Assembly: GCA_020137815.1 (NCBI GenBank)
Contig: CM035359.1
Coordinates: 3,846,532-3,910,531 of the forward strand
Direction: 5' to 3'
From: Hormiphora californensis
Lineage: Eukaryota; Ctenophora; Tentaculata; Cydippida; Pleurobrachiidae
Length of the DNA stretch: 64,000 nt
Below, in pieces: positions 49,697-63,612 of this stretch (within the stretch, counting starts at the first letter, position 1; each line of letters opens with the position of its first letter). The notes beneath the pieces were generated by a model. That model searched no databases and was not told where the DNA came from. It saw nothing but the letters and a program-made list of their open reading frames with translations. The position numbers were made by a program, and so were the translations under genes.

Positions 49697-50264
49697 GAGA
49701 GATCTGGTTATACTACACTGTAGTGTTCTTTTTTAAGTGCTCGTCACGATTCATTAGTTTTAATGATCCTATAGCAGTAGTACAACGTATATAACACAAG
49801 GTGCCCCTTCAATCAAAACCAATTTCAATCATGTAGGGCCCTCTCAGTTTTGAAGATCGGTGTGACCCCCTCTTTTAATCCTTTCTGTGGACGACCTCTG
49901 ATTGGGAAGCGAAGCCCCCCCCCCCCCGAACCGTGGACCATGAGGAGAGAGTCCCCTCATATATTCTATGTCGCCCTCGCGTTCCTTGAATAATGGCATC
50001 TGCTCCTTGTTTTTTAGTTTGGACAGTTGTTGTTTCTTGTTCCTTCCAGCTCCTCTCTGTTTCGGTCTCAGCTCTAAATATATTGTTCCTGATCTTGATC
50101 ATATATCTCTCTTGGTGAGATGAGCTCAATGTCACGTGATACGTTTCGAAATATCACGTGACATGCTGCTGACAGGAGGCTGAAACGAATAAATCCACCT
50201 TCTTCTTGAAAAAGGTTTACTGATGATTAGACTAACTAGCACAAGAGAAGAGAGAGAAAGAGGA

Positions 50265-50295
<31 letters not shown>

Positions 50296-52664
50296 AGAGA
50301 GAGATAGCAGATAGAGAAAGAAGAGAGAAATAGAGAGAGAGAAGAAGAGAGAAATACCGCCCTTCGCGTAAGTCTTCATCCGCTCTCTCTGCGTATTCTA
50401 TTTCCACGCCAAGCTATCCCTCCCTCTCTGAATTTCGTTCTAACTCCGCTTAGAGATCCGAAAAAGAGAGAGGGAGAGATCCGAAAAAGAGAGAGAGAGT
50501 TCCAGAAAGATAGAGGGAGAGGGAGAGATCCGCGGAGAGGGGGATGACAGCTCGGAAAGCGTCGTTTGCTATTCCACCGATTGCTTTAGTAATTGGCCCC
50601 TAACCCTCCATACGGCTCTATTCTCTCTTGCCCCGCACTCGCCTTCGTTTATCCTTTGGAAGGCCCTCCGTTTTTTTTGCTCTGAATCCTGCCCCCGTCC
50701 CTTTTCCTCCTCTCCCTTCCCTTTTTCCTCCCTCCTTTCCTTCCTCCCCCCTCCCCTCTCTTCCTTTCCTCTCTCCTCTTTTTCCCTCTTCTTTTTCGCC
50801 CTCAGAATTTGGTCTTGGTACAAATTTTTTAACTTTTAGCCGCCCTCTGATCTCTTGTCAGCAGCAGCAGCAGCGGTCATGAGGTGATTCACTCAGATTT
50901 AGTCAGCTTGATTTTCAGTTTTCTTTATTGATTTCTTGATTTTTTAGTTTATATTCCCTTTTTTACTCTTGTGTTCTCTTAAATAGCTGCCATAATCATT
51001 GTGTCTACAATAGTCCACTAAGCATTGCACCAGTTATCGTTCTAAGTCATCCTTTCTTTTTCTCTCCAAAAACCGTTATAAGTTCTTCCCTCCCTTTTTG
51101 AGGGGAAATCATCAGGCCCCACCCCGCAGTTAGAGATTAAACCGTGAGCACCAATCGAGGGAGAGAGAGGGGGAGAGAACTAGAGAGAGAGAGAGAAAGC
51201 CGGTGATTGCATTTGAGAAAACGAGTGCGATAACAACTCAAATCATCGCATCCCTTAATTATTGTACATGAGAAAAATGAAGGGGGAAAGGGCGGGGGAA
51301 AAGAGTGGATCATGAATCTCTCGCCCTTTTAGTGTCTTGTCATCTCTTTCTATAGAAAAACATAGGATAAGTTGTAGGCAAATTGAGCCCCCTCAAAACA
51401 TTTATGTGACCGGGAAAGCAACGGGAAAATTTGTCGTGCTTCTATTGTTTTATCCCCTTTCCCGCGTTCCCTTTGGGGTTTCTTTTTCGCTTTCCCATTC
51501 CCCTCCGTTCTCCGGGGAGGCCCTTTTTCCCTCGCCTTTTCGTCTTGGGCAACTTTTGTGCTCCTCTCCCTCCCTCCTGTGCGTTTTTTCTCTCTCCCTC
51601 TCTCTCCTTTCTCTCTCCCCGCCTCCCTTTTAAAGGGAAAGGGTTCGGATGATGCTCCGGCTGCATCTTGATTGAAGTCCTCCTGGTCTCTTTTCCCTTT
51701 CTCTCTTACTCTCTTCTCTTTCTTTCTATCTTCTCTCTTCTCTGCGCCCCTCCCTTTCTCCCCGCCCTTCCCTCCCCATGATCTCGGCTCTTCTTTCGCT
51801 ATCGAAAATCCTGCTTGCTTGAATTGGGCCCTCTCCTCTCTCCGCTCCTCGTGCTTATAATATTGTCTCTCTCCCCTCTCTCTGCACAGTTTGTTTCACT
51901 GATAAGACTGAGCTTCTCATCCTGCTCTTCCACGTGAGAGAGAGTTTGTCCAATATGATGGGATGCCATGACGTCTGTGACACTGAGATCAGAGAGAGGG
52001 GGGGGGGTTATCTCGCACCCCGAATTCTGCATTGTGATCATCATCGGCGGTTCTCTTACCTGCACAAACGAGCTTCCCCGGAGAGAGAGAAGGGGAGTTC
52101 TAGATAGCAACTAGCCGAGTGTATTTAATTACCTCTGTTATCATCTCTCTTTCACTCTCTCTCTCATCTCCGTCTCTCCGCTCTCAAAAAGGACCACCTT
52201 TCTCTCTTGCTGCAGTCATGTGACCCCAGCCCTTGGACCAATGTGTCTGGCTTTGTGCCGTCACGCGACACCAAGGGGACCATCTCCGATCGTCAGCTCT
52301 GTGATAACAAACCTCTCACTCTCTCTCTTTTTCTCTCTCTCTCTCTCTCTCTCACTCTCTCGCGATCCTTATCTTGTAAATCTTATTAAGCGTTTGCTTC
52401 CCCACCAGACCGCAAGGAGCCAACCTGAGAAGAGACCCGAGGAGGGTCAGTCGACAAGAATATATCACTTCTGCTGAGGTGTACAACCCTTTAGTTCTTG
52501 CTCTTCTTTGAGACTTGGGGAAATATTTTTCATGATTGATCATCATGGTCTGTCTTTTTTCTGGCATGAGACTTTGTGCCCTTATTCCGTCACTGTTGGT
52601 AGACGCCACAAATTAGTAGTAGTTAAACTGCCGTTTTCACGAGTCTAACCAGACGACAGTTCAG

Positions 52665-52787
<123 letters not shown>

Positions 52788-53070
52788 AACGCTGTACCGT
52801 TGTTCACTAATTGAGCACCAAGTTACCTATTTTAAGAGATGTACTGTGTGCCTGTTTCCGATTTTTAGTCTTCCCTCTTTCTCTCGCTCTCTGTCACTCT
52901 CTTTATCCGTTCTCTCTATCTTTATCTCTCTCTCTATCTTTATCTCTCTTTCTCATGTGAGCGTCCCCGGTTAAAATAGGTTGCGGTTTTACCTATTGTA
53001 GTGACTCACATCTTCCGAAATGCGGTGACTGACGTGTTCATGGGGATGAAATAAAGAGGGAGAGAGAGGG

Positions 53071-53104
<34 letters not shown>

Positions 53105-56046
53105 GAGAGAGAGGGAGAGAGATGAAAAAGAGGTTTATGACTTTTCCGACCCAGTTATTTCAACAGATAAAGTGCTTCACTTTTTTATTACAAGACAATT
53201 TTATTGCTAGACAATAAGACGTGTACATGATGCATCACCCTTTCACCACACCATCCCTATTTCTATCATTTCTATCTTTTTTTCTCTCTCCTTTGATGAC
53301 ATTATAGCTTGCCGATGTATCGTATCTGCGTCACATCATCTCGGCCCCGGGCGGGACACAGCAATTGTAGCTGTTAAGATTTCGAAAACTAATTACCCTT
53401 AATTTGCACTATCCATCACTCTATCTTTTTCTCGTCATCTTTCTCTCTCTGCTTTCCTGTTACGGTTGTTGTGGTGGTATGTCATCTTTTCGAAGCTTCC
53501 TCGTTTCTCTATCATTGCTCAAGAGCGTTTTCTCCATCTCTCTTGCATTCCCCTAGCTCGCTTATTCGTCACGAAATTCCTTCTAAATCAGCATCACTTG
53601 TTGGTGATTGTGTTTGGATGTCTTTTTTGTGCATATAATTACATTTCGTTCCTTCCAGCTATCCTGACCACTTTGGGAGGAGTCTAGTCTAGGTAAATTA
53701 AACGTTTTTCACCCTTCAACCACTCATTGATCTATCATCACCTTAGCAGGCTTCTGACAGCTACAATTCCCCACCCGTGTCGTCGAGTTTGCTGTCGCCC
53801 CTGACCCTCTCTCTCTCTCTAATGATCATCTTTATCTATGTTTTTCTGGTTTGATATTCACCTGCCGAACCCTCACAAAATGACAGTGTGAGCTACACTT
53901 GGGATTAGTATGGTGCGATGGTTTTTGGGCGTTTCTCAGTCGGGCATACTGTGAGAATATTCACCGAGATGACCGGCGTGTCTGAACAAGGGGGATAGAA
54001 AGAGAGAGAGAGAGGGAGAGAGAGAGAGAGAGAGAGAGGGGGGGGAGAGAGAGAGAGAGAGATGGAGATAGAGACGGATGGATAGATGGGAACGCTAGAG
54101 GAGCGATGAAAGATGACAATTAAATCCTCGAGGAGTCGTCTTGCGTCCTCTCTCTCTCTCTCCCCTCTCTCGTGTAAGATAATCTTCACACAGTGTTTAA
54201 CTATTCCTATACGGACCTTTAGAATCTATCCGCACTATAATACCTCTCTCATTTCCCCCGCTTTCTCTCCGATCCCTCCATTTCATCTATTTCTACTTTT
54301 TTGTTCATGAACTTCGCTTGCTCTCCTTGTCTCTTTTTCTGACCTTACTATTTCTTATCCCTCTGTTTCTCTACTGGTCTTCATTTCAGTCACCCTTTCA
54401 TTCTACTCAATCCCTTTCTTGGACGCGATCTTCTCCCAACCTATCTCTCATTTGATCTGTATTGGCTCCCATATTTCGCACCCTCAGGCAGAGGTACTCA
54501 ACTTTTAGTTTGGCCTTTCTCACCCCTCCAATCATTCCATGTCTTTTACGAATTCGGCGAAAAATGTGGTGACTCGCCCTCGCCCTCCTTGATATTATAA
54601 TAGTTATAATACACGTCTTGATCGAAATTCCTTCGTGTCCCTTTATATTTTGACCCGCGGTTTTTCAACCAAACGAATCGAAACGGAAACTCCCTCTCTC
54701 TATCTCTCTCTCTATCTTTCTCGCTGTAGTTGATTAGTTCTTTTATTCGAGGAGCTCCCTTTCCGGTGCAACTTCGCACACTTCTCTCTTTCTCTCTTTC
54801 TCTCTCTCTCGCGATCAGCCCTTCCTTTTTTGCTCTGTAGTGGTGCACCAGCGCGACCGCACCTTCCCCTTCTTTCTCTTTCTTTCTCTCTCTCTCCCAC
54901 TCACGGTCCGAACTGCATTGCGGAGAGAAGAACAGGGATTTGATTTATTAAATAATAAGTGAGCTCTCTTTCTTTCGCTTGTACGCATCCTGCTTCGAAA
55001 GGCTACAGGCTCTATAAAAATCATTTAGCTTCAGTCTCTCTCTTTCTCTCCCTCTCTCTCTTTCTCTCCCTCTCTCTCTTTCTCTCCCTCTCTCTCTTTC
55101 TCTCCCTCTCTCTCCCTTACTAATGAAATGAACTCTCTCTTTTCACGAATCCTCCTCTCTTTCCTATAGTGCTTATATATAATATAAAGTGCTTAATCGA
55201 ATCTTGTCAAACTGTCAAGCGTCAGAGAGAGGACGACGTGCAGAGCGAACGAATGGCTCGCCCCTAATTGAACCACCTGCACTGGAGGGATTAACCAATC
55301 AGCGTCCTGGAATCGTGTCACGTGGTCCGGTTGGGCCAATCAGAGTGGCCGAGGATGCAGCATATAGGAAGTGGGTGGTGGTGCACTCTCTCTCTCAAAT
55401 CCGGGATAGCGGCACCATGGGAACCTCGGGGACGAATCTTACAACTCAGCACTTCTCTCAGTCCTCCTGGAGGTAGCTCGGAGAGGGTTGGAGCTCTCAA
55501 ATATCGCTGAGCCGCGAGAGAGAGAGGGAGGGGATGCCGGATGATGAAGATGATCTTCTCTGATCTGATCATCAGTTTCATCATCATCGGATCTGGGTGA
55601 TGGGCCAACACACTTTTAATCTTGATGGTTTAAACTTTCATGTCTCTACAAAATTGTTTTTACTTAACTAATTATATAACTTGTATAGCCGTTCTACTAC
55701 CACTATGGTATTAACTCATCTATTTGCCCGTCATATCCTTGTTTTGTCAAGAATTCCCCCGTCAATATGGTGAAGTACTAAGCCACAATTCGCTGGTAAA
55801 TTAGCTAATCTACTAGAGAGTGTTTTTGCTTTGTGAAAAATAATTCACCCCATTAAATTTTCTGATAAATAATACTGCGTTAGAAGAGTTGGGAGATAGA
55901 GAGAGAGAAAGAGAGAAAAAGAGAAAGAAGGAGAGAGAGAGAGAAGCTTCGGATGGTGAGTTCAGCTTCTTACGGCTGCTCGACCAAAATACATACGCCA
56001 ACAGACAGAAAAAGGGCTAGGGTGAAAGGCAGTGTGAACAGCTCAA

Positions 56047-56079
<33 letters not shown>

Positions 56080-56707
56080 TGAGAGATAGAGAGATAGAAA
56101 GATAGAGAGATAGTTTGCAATTGTTCTTACAGTTCCGTCAAATGTCGGCAGAAAACCTCGAGTCCTTGCGTATATATTACCCAACGTGTGTGCCTCTCTC
56201 GGTGGCAATTATTTTAGAGAACCAATTACCAATGCACACGTCCTCAGCCGCTTCCCCGACACACAGAAGTCACGTGGCATATCGCTACAATTGTGTCTAG
56301 GGTGATCTGATGGGGAGGTAATTTTTGGGCAGTAATTCCTCCCCCCTTTTTCTCGTGTCTCTCTTTTTCTCTCTATCTTTTCTCTATCCTTCCCTCCTGA
56401 GCTTTTTGAGTAATTATTAATTCTTGCCTTGAAGCTTTTTTAATTAAGCAAATTCTTGCAGTAAATCTTGTAACACCATACAACTGAGCCCTGAGCTGTG
56501 CAGCATCCCCTAGCTCAGCGCTCTATCTTTTCTCTCTCTATCTTTTTTTCTCCTCCAACTCTCTCTCTCTCCCTTTCGGGCTATCTTCTTCTCCCTGGTT
56601 GTGAACACTTCCGTTGCTTGCGCTTGTTTGGTATCTCCCCACTCGCGACCGAACAACGCTCGAGCCCTTTTGGAGTGGTGGCGGGGAGGGAAAGTGAGCG
56701 AGAGAGA

Positions 56708-56784
<77 letters not shown>

Positions 56785-57564
56785 TGAGAGAGAAATCAGG
56801 CACTAACAAGGTATCCTTCCTCTCATTCAAAGGCCTGGGAATCTTTGGGGTGCGGTAGCGGAAAGCAGCTCCCTATTACTTCTATCTTTTTTATTCCTAG
56901 TAGTTCAGACTGTCCTTCTGACTTCGTCGTACAATAATAATTCTTATTCTCCCTCTTTTATTATTCATGTCTACAGGAGTCCGTTCGCCGTTACGTCTCC
57001 CTAGCCAGAAAGTCGGGTGATTTTTTAGTAATTCGCGTCTAGTTTTTAAAAGTAAAAGAAGGAGAGAGTTCTACTCTATCGTCTGTCTCTCCCTCTGTCA
57101 TCTGGGGACAGGAATGTCTGCTCGGGTTTTATCATGATAGACTGGTCTGGAAAAGTAGTCTTCCAGATTGGAACCTGGCTACCCTGATTGTCTGGTGGAG
57201 GTCATTGCTGGGGCGAGACTCACTAGTTCAATTTCTCCTTTCTTGTGCTGTTGGAACAATGAAAGGTCAGTCTCAATCCAGTCTCAATTGTTATGTAACA
57301 GCTAGATCATCTCCCACATTTAAACACGATTGACCCACATGTCTACCTCTTCTTAACGATTGCTCGATGGTAGTCCCCCTCTACGATTGTATTGTTCCCG
57401 CGGAATATATTAGTTAACTCTGTCCACCACTGTCTAGACCCGTGGTGGAAATGGTTATTAAGAACATCAATCCAAACTGCATACATGTCTTCAATTCATC
57501 AGCCCCCCTCTTCTTGATCCTCTCTCCGAATTTGCACCTGAAAAGTTACCCTCCACCCTGCTCT

Positions 57565-57770
57565 TCTCCCTGATTGGTCTATCCTGGTCACGTGACAGGG
57601 ATGGAGCGTTGTGATTGGTCAAGGGAGCGGTGAAACACGTGATCATAGTTTTAGCTACTTCCCCTTGCGAGTCCCAAGTGAAGGAAATGGAAAAATCAGT
57701 TGGAGAGGTCAGGAGGGTAATAGATAAATAGAATCAATCAGCGACCGCTTGTCACGTGGTGTAATTGCCG
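57565..57770. promoter_or_regulatory. Clustered E-box and CCAAT motifs
   Basis: CTGATTGGTC, GTCACGTGAC (57588), GTGATTGGTC, ACACGTGATC (57636), GTCACGTGGT (57752) and CCCATTGGTCAC within ~200 bases. Not part of a recognised MITE. A following TATATATAAGG at 57814 could be a TATA-like element for a + strand transcript, but no downstream gene was found. Confidence 0.4.
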
Positions 57771-58305
57771 TGCCCCCATTGGTCACATCTAATCAGGGAG
57801 GCCCTGAGAGAGTTATATATAAGGGTGGTGTGTGTGTGCCTCTCTCTCTTTCTCTCTCCCCCGTCCAGTTGGTTAAAAAGATGGTTGTAGTTGTTTGGGT
57901 TTGAATCACTAGCTCTCACAGAATGAGGAGGAGGCACAGTCTTCAGGCTTCCCACTGCGCTGCCCACTTCCGTCTTCATTTTACTCCGCCTCCTCCCTCC
58001 ACCTCCTCTCTCCCTCACTTCTTTCCTTCTGCTCATCTGAAGTTCAGTTCTTCCAAGTCTCCCAGTTCTTTCCTTCAGCAGGCCGAATCTGATGTTCAGG
58101 TATTGCTCTTGAGTCTTGAGTCTTGCTACAAGTGTTCATTTAGACTTCGCACCAGCTGAGTTTTTACCGCCACTTCATACAAAACTGCTTGATATGAGCT
58201 AGGGTAGTGATTGTTTTAATGAATGATGATGATCAGTGTTTATCAAAACAATCATTGTAAAATTTTGAGATATAATATAATTCTTTAGGTGGCACTGCTT
58301 GTACA

Positions 58306-58380
58306 ACTTATAACACTGGGCAGTGTTATAAGTGAAAACTTATAACACTGCCCAGTTATACATGAAAACTTATAACACTG
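58306..58380. repeat. Hairpin repeats with TTATAACACTG arms
   Basis: A perfect hairpin (ACTTATAACACTG / CAGTGTTATAAGT) at 58306-58333 is followed by two further ACTTATAACACTG copies. The arm is shared with the last hairpin of the element at 58691-58981. Confidence 0.85.
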
Positions 58381-58690
58381 CTGCACTTCGAACTCCACTG
58401 TTTCTGTCACGTTTAAAAACCGTTAGAAAGATAAACGTGTACGAACTCCCTCTCTCTCTTTCTTTATGTCACACTCTCACGCCGTTGCAGCATCGAAATC
58501 AAGATAACGGTTACGAACTCCCGGACCCACACATTCTTTATCTCTCACTCTCACTAATCTCTCACTCTCTTTACCTATCTCAGGCGTTATCTTATCTTAT
58601 ACTGATTTCTCTGCCTGCTACCTTATCATGAATTTGTTCTATTGTTACGCCCTATGCTAAAGTGTCTCTCACTCTTGTTTAAAAAATTTT

Positions 58691-58981
58691 ACAATGCAAT
58701 TTTATTATGCCTGTTTTCGTTGTACCTGACGTCAACAATAATGTCCCAGATTCGTACACTTTTAGACCTCGCAGGCTCGGTCAAAAAGTAAAACTACATC
58801 ACTCGCAGGCTCGTGAGGTAGTCAAACTTAGTGGCACTCGCAGGCTCGTGCACTAAAGTACAAGAATCTGCCTCGACCTGTGGTCTCGGATCATTATTGT
58901 TGCACTTATAACACTCGACCTTCGGTCTCGTGTTATAAGTTTTCAGGTACAACTTATAGGCATAATAAAATCCTACATTGT
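58691..58981. mobile_element. MITE built of five tandem hairpins with CTCG-framed loops
   Basis: Terminal inverted repeats are ACAATGCAATTTTATTATGC and GCATAATAAAATCCTACATTGT (first 20 bases compared), with a shared sub-terminal TTGTACCTGA. Inside are five consecutive hairpins: 58758-58789, 58793-58822, 58826-58859, ~58865-58895 and 58904-58940. The stems differ (ACTTTT-GACC, ACTAC-TCAC, ACTTAGTG-CAC, AATCTGCC, ACTTATAACAC). The loops are conserved as TCGCAGGCTC (first three) or TCGACC-NNN-GGTCTC (last two). No open frame. Confidence 0.75.
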
Positions 58982-59475
58982 ATGATCAGTCTGAACGGCG
59001 ACAAAACCAGTTCATCCAATAAATGTGTTTGTATGATGTGATATGACCGTGTCACGTTGTGTGAAGAACGAAGTGGTCAAATCGGAGCGCTTGTTTTTCT
59101 ATATTGCACGTGTTAATCGAATCTCGGGAGAGATAGAGAGAGATAGAACGATAGAGAGATAGAGAGATAGAGGAAGGAAGCCGGGCATGGTTTTACAGAT
59201 GATTTGTTTGTGAGAGCTACAGAGCTACTTTTTTTTCGAACAATCACACCTTTCTTAACAATGTTAGAAGCCTGTGTGTCTGTGTTTGTGAAACACAAAT
59301 CATTCTTTACGTGCATCTATCGGTTGTGTTTATCTCATGTTCGTTATGTCTTTGAACCGTGTGGTATTTAAAGTGTTCTTTTGCCATCATGATGTGATGA
59401 TCTTTAGCTATTGGAGCTTCCGTTTTTCAGTGTTACCTAATAACGATTCACGTGATGGATCCATCAAAATAACGG

Positions 59476-59476
<1 letters not shown>

Positions 59477-59565
<89 letters not shown>
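59477..59565. repeat. (GA)n microsatellite
   Basis: Uninterrupted GA repeat of about 44 units. Confidence 0.95.
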
Positions 59566-59568
<3 letters not shown>

Positions 59569-60582
59569 ATAGAGAATAGCTTGGCAGGTAGGTGTGAAGC
59601 GGATATCAAAGCTTTTAAGCGCTAGGTTAAGAACGGATTAATTGATTGATGAATCATCTTTACATCGATTCTCTCTCCGATTTTCTTTCTCTCACTCATT
59701 TTCCCTCACTCTTTCTCCCATTCAGTTTTCAGACATGTTTCTCTTTCTGCTGACACATGCATTTGTCGGGGGATGGTTGGTTCGATTTTGGATCGCTGTT
59801 GTTTCACCCTTTCAATCTCAGACACGTGAGAACAAGAGAGAGAGGGAGATCTCGCCCCACCCCTGCTGGGTCATCTTTTTCCCGCCAGACTGTTCGTTCC
59901 ATCTTTCTCTCCCTCTCTATCTTTCTCTCGTCTCTCTGATAGACACAGACGGAACATCGATCACTATGCACCATCTGTTTATTTATCTAGTGGGGAGTCA
60001 GAAAAATGGGAGGGAGAGAGAGAGAGGGAGAGAGAGAGAGAAATATGAGAGGGACGCGTCCACCACTTCCGGCCTTTTATTGAAAGGGACGAGAGATGAA
60101 GGGGATTATTTATCTTCTACATCTTTGGGGGTCCAGACCTTATCAATCTCCTTACTTGTTGATTTGCTTCAATGATCTCTCTGGCTCTAAACTTAGTTAA
60201 TTATGGCCATGTTTTGTCATACTAAACACAATTTTTTAACCTCATCCAAGACTTGGTTCCTGTCCCATATATTTGCTCCTGCTAAACAAATAAAAGTGCA
60301 TCGGAGTGAGAAGAAATGGGAAATCTTGCATATATTACTCAAGCTTCTCTCTGATTGGCTAATTCATCAATGTCACGTGACAAATGCTAAGGCCTTCGTT
60401 TGTTTGTGTCAGAAATATTTTCTACCTCAAATCTTCACATCTTTGGTTGACTAACAATATTTTGTTAATATCTTAGCAATATAAGCAACTATTTTACTTG
60501 CCCAAACTCTCCAACAACATGTATAGTGCAACTGCTTTTTAATGGTAACTCCCTACTTAACTTCAACCACCCCATAGCTACC

Positions 60583-62136
60583 ATGGAAGTAATGTCAATG
60601 CCAACGGAAAGTGACAAACAGACCTCCCTGGACCAAAGTGACGATGTTAACAACTCTATCGGCTGCCAAACAGCTCTATCCTACGCTCGACAGGACACGC
60701 TCGTACCACTTACATCACTCCTGCAGCTGGTGAACAATTCTATTCTCACTGTTATGGAGAATATAGGTAAGCATGAACTGACTTTGATTCTACCTAACTT
60801 GCAATCTACACTATTCTTATCAATTTAGTATCATCATGATATCGTTGTTTTATCATTAGTATCATATTATATCGTTTTTTATATCTTGTTAATACACTAT
60901 CTCTCTCCTTCAGAAAAAGTTCTACTGGTAAACCCTGCCGATGAGAATTTGTTTAGTATTGAGAACATGAACAACTTTTGGACGGCCGCTATTTCTGCTG
61001 CATCTTCCCCTAACTCGGTAATTATTTATCAATTACATAATTAATAATTCATTAATCATTGTGCAACAAATATTTAGTGAACTAATTTATCCCACTTTGG
61101 GTTGTTTATTATGCTACTCAAATGTTCACCCTTTCTTACCCCTCCTCCTCCAGCAGGGAACCCAGATAACAGCATCAGTGGCACCAACCCAACCCCAGCA
61201 ACTCCGGGTACCCTCACCGGACCGGCCCGTGGATGTAACCAACACCGATAAATTGGAGATCCATATCGAGGAGCCCCCAGAGAAGAAGTGCTGTGTGGGA
61301 CATGGACCTACCACCACCACAACCAGTATGACGGACCAGGCCCTTCTTGCTCAAGGTGTCAGGACTCAGGCCATCCTAGCTCAACAGGTAGGAAATATGG
61401 GATGTTTCGAGTCTTTCTTAGTTGTGTGGCTCACACCGTCATTTTATTTCGGTAGATCACTTTCTCAGCTCTTTTTCTATCAATTCAGCCAATTTTTGTC
61501 AGCCCTTTTTCTATCAATTCAGCCAGTTTTTGTCAGTGCCATCCACGGTCCAGTAGGGATTACACACCACATTGTTTGCACGTGTGTTTCTTGGCGGTGT
61601 AACCTTTTGAACTCTGATTAAAACTCCACTTCCGGTGTCAAAACACACCCTCACCGCCCTCTCTCTCACCCATCCCATCTCGCTCCCAACTTTCACACCA
61701 CACTACCTTTCACATACACACAACTATCAATTACTGTGAACTCTCTCTCTCTCCTAGCAACACATTTCTAATCAGTAATGTTGTGTTGTGTACAATAATC
61801 AGTAATCACGATGCCAATGTATCGATACTGTGACCCTGATATATATCATAATCCTCCTCCCCCGTCCACGACTATTAACTAACCCATCACCTCCTCTCCA
61901 GGCCCACGAAACAGCTCCAGTTGATCTTGATTGTCTACCCCACGACGGTAGCGCCCAACTGTCCCCCACTGTCAGCGTGGCGGGCTCTCTCACCAAGTAC
62001 ATATGTCCTTATTGTTACAAGGTCTTTAACTGGAAAACTAACATGAACAGACATATCTCCGTTACTCATCTGATGAAACCGAAGCCTACTGTCAAGGTGA
62101 GAGCAGGGTGAGAGAGAGAGAGAGAGAGAGAGAAGA

Positions 62137-62218
<82 letters not shown>

Positions 62219-62763
62219 ATTGGGTTCAGTTTCCAAGCCGGATATCATCTTGTTGCGAGAGAGAGGGGCAATTGTTCACAATCAAAACAGGAAATGAGCT
62301 CTTTAGGAGATTCCAATTATATGGTTTCCCATATCAACCAATCAATCAAGCACGAAACCCCGTCATCATCATGAAACCATATATTGTATCAACTTCCCAA
62401 TCAACCTTCTCTCTCTCCCTCTCTTTCAAACTATCCTAGTTGGTATGAGAAAAACGGGAAAATTGAGACGAGATAATATCATCCTTGTGTTTCTACATCT
62501 TACTAACTAACCCACAGTCCCCCATCCAGCAAACGGTTCAAGTACCCATCATGAGGAAAAGCAAGCCGTACACGTGCCCAATTTGTGGAAACACTTTCGC
62601 GTGGAGGAGTAACATGAACAGACACATTCTTCACCTCCACAAGATTGACCACAAACAACTCAACAAACTTCTTCTTTCCGGTGAGTTTCAAACGAATCAC
62701 TGCGCTGGCAAGCACAAAGGTGACCATCCCCTCCCCCCAGCCGCGCGTGCCAGAATGCAGTAA
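60583..62763 (+). CDS. C2H2 zinc-finger protein with two fingers
   Basis: Five exons in phase: 60583-60766, 60914-61017, 61157-61387, 61902-62096, 62518-62763 (TAA), ~319 aa. The start ATG has a good context (TACCATGG). Residues ~1-170 contain no known domain; one stretch is rich in Gln/Pro and Thr. Two related C2H2 fingers follow on separate exons: CPYCYKVFNWKTNMNRHISVTH and CPICGNTFAWRSNMNRHILHLH (each shown through 20 or so residues), sharing the helix sequence NMNRHI. That suggests exon duplication. A nuclear DNA-binding role is likely by family. The third exon has a CAGCAG acceptor, so one Gln may be optional. A strong donor-like TCCG|GTGAGT at 62680 could skip the last 28 residues and lead to further exons. 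Upstream exons cannot be excluded. Confidence 0.75.
62108..62213. repeat. (GA)n microsatellite in a zinc-finger gene intron
   Basis: About 50 GA dinucleotides starting a dozen bases behind the donor of exon 61902-62096. Confidence 0.95.
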
Positions 62764-63612
62764 TAACTTTTTTCAGTTTTTAGCCAAAAATGGCATTTTG
62801 CGACGCCCATAGCGAGGCCCCCACTGCACCAATCAGTCTGAAATTTGGTATACAGTGTCACATAGTCTAGATCTACTTTAGTTTAAAAGGGCAAGTCTCT
62901 ATCTCTTTTAGTTTTAGAGATATGGCATCGTGAAAAAAGCAATAAGTGTCCCGGGTCTATGTATCTATGTATCTATCTATCTATGGATAGACGCTATTTT
63001 ACCAAATTTATAATCGTTTTTGAGAGAAAACGATATAAGATAGACACTTCTCGTTTGTTGCATTCGAAAGATAATCGTTTATATTGTGTAGACGAATAGT
63101 TGTCATGTTCTAGGTCCAATCAGAACGTCTTGACAAACTGTCATAAAGATAAGACATTTTTCAAACCAACCAAATTTCTTTGAGCTCAATTTACACCCTG
63201 AAGACGGTTTTTGATTGAAAAACGGAGACCACACTTATGAAAGATAATCGTCTAAACTTTCAGAAACTATATAGCGAATTTGTGAAACTTTATTTCTAAG
63301 GGTCTCAAATCGCGTCTGAAGTGTTAAGACTGTATGAAAATAGATATGACGATGGTGCGTTTTTCGCCATAGCAACCTCAAATCTTGTCCAATCGATCTC
63401 AAACTTGGTAAGCCTCTTTATATAGATGTGCCTGATAACAATACTTCCTTATCATGACGTTATAACGTCGTGACGTCACGCTATGACGTCAGAATGACGT
63501 CAAAATTGAAAGTTTCTTATTTTAGCGATTCCTGACGGTCTATACACGTTCTGCTACGTCCAGACATGTCTTACATTGTATTTCACATCAGAAAATACCA
63601 AAAATATACCCA
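62764..63612. other. Downstream non-coding, repeat-like sequence
   Basis: Includes a CTATGTAT/CTAT microsatellite (62956-62988), repeated GAAAGATAATCGT motifs (63065, 63238) and several GACGTCA sites (63470-63500). No gene recognised. Confidence 0.5.

Noticed and set aside
59642..60175. 177-residue + strand frame
   Set aside because: Composition follows CT/GA-rich DNA; no splice sites, signal or domain; no support beyond being open.
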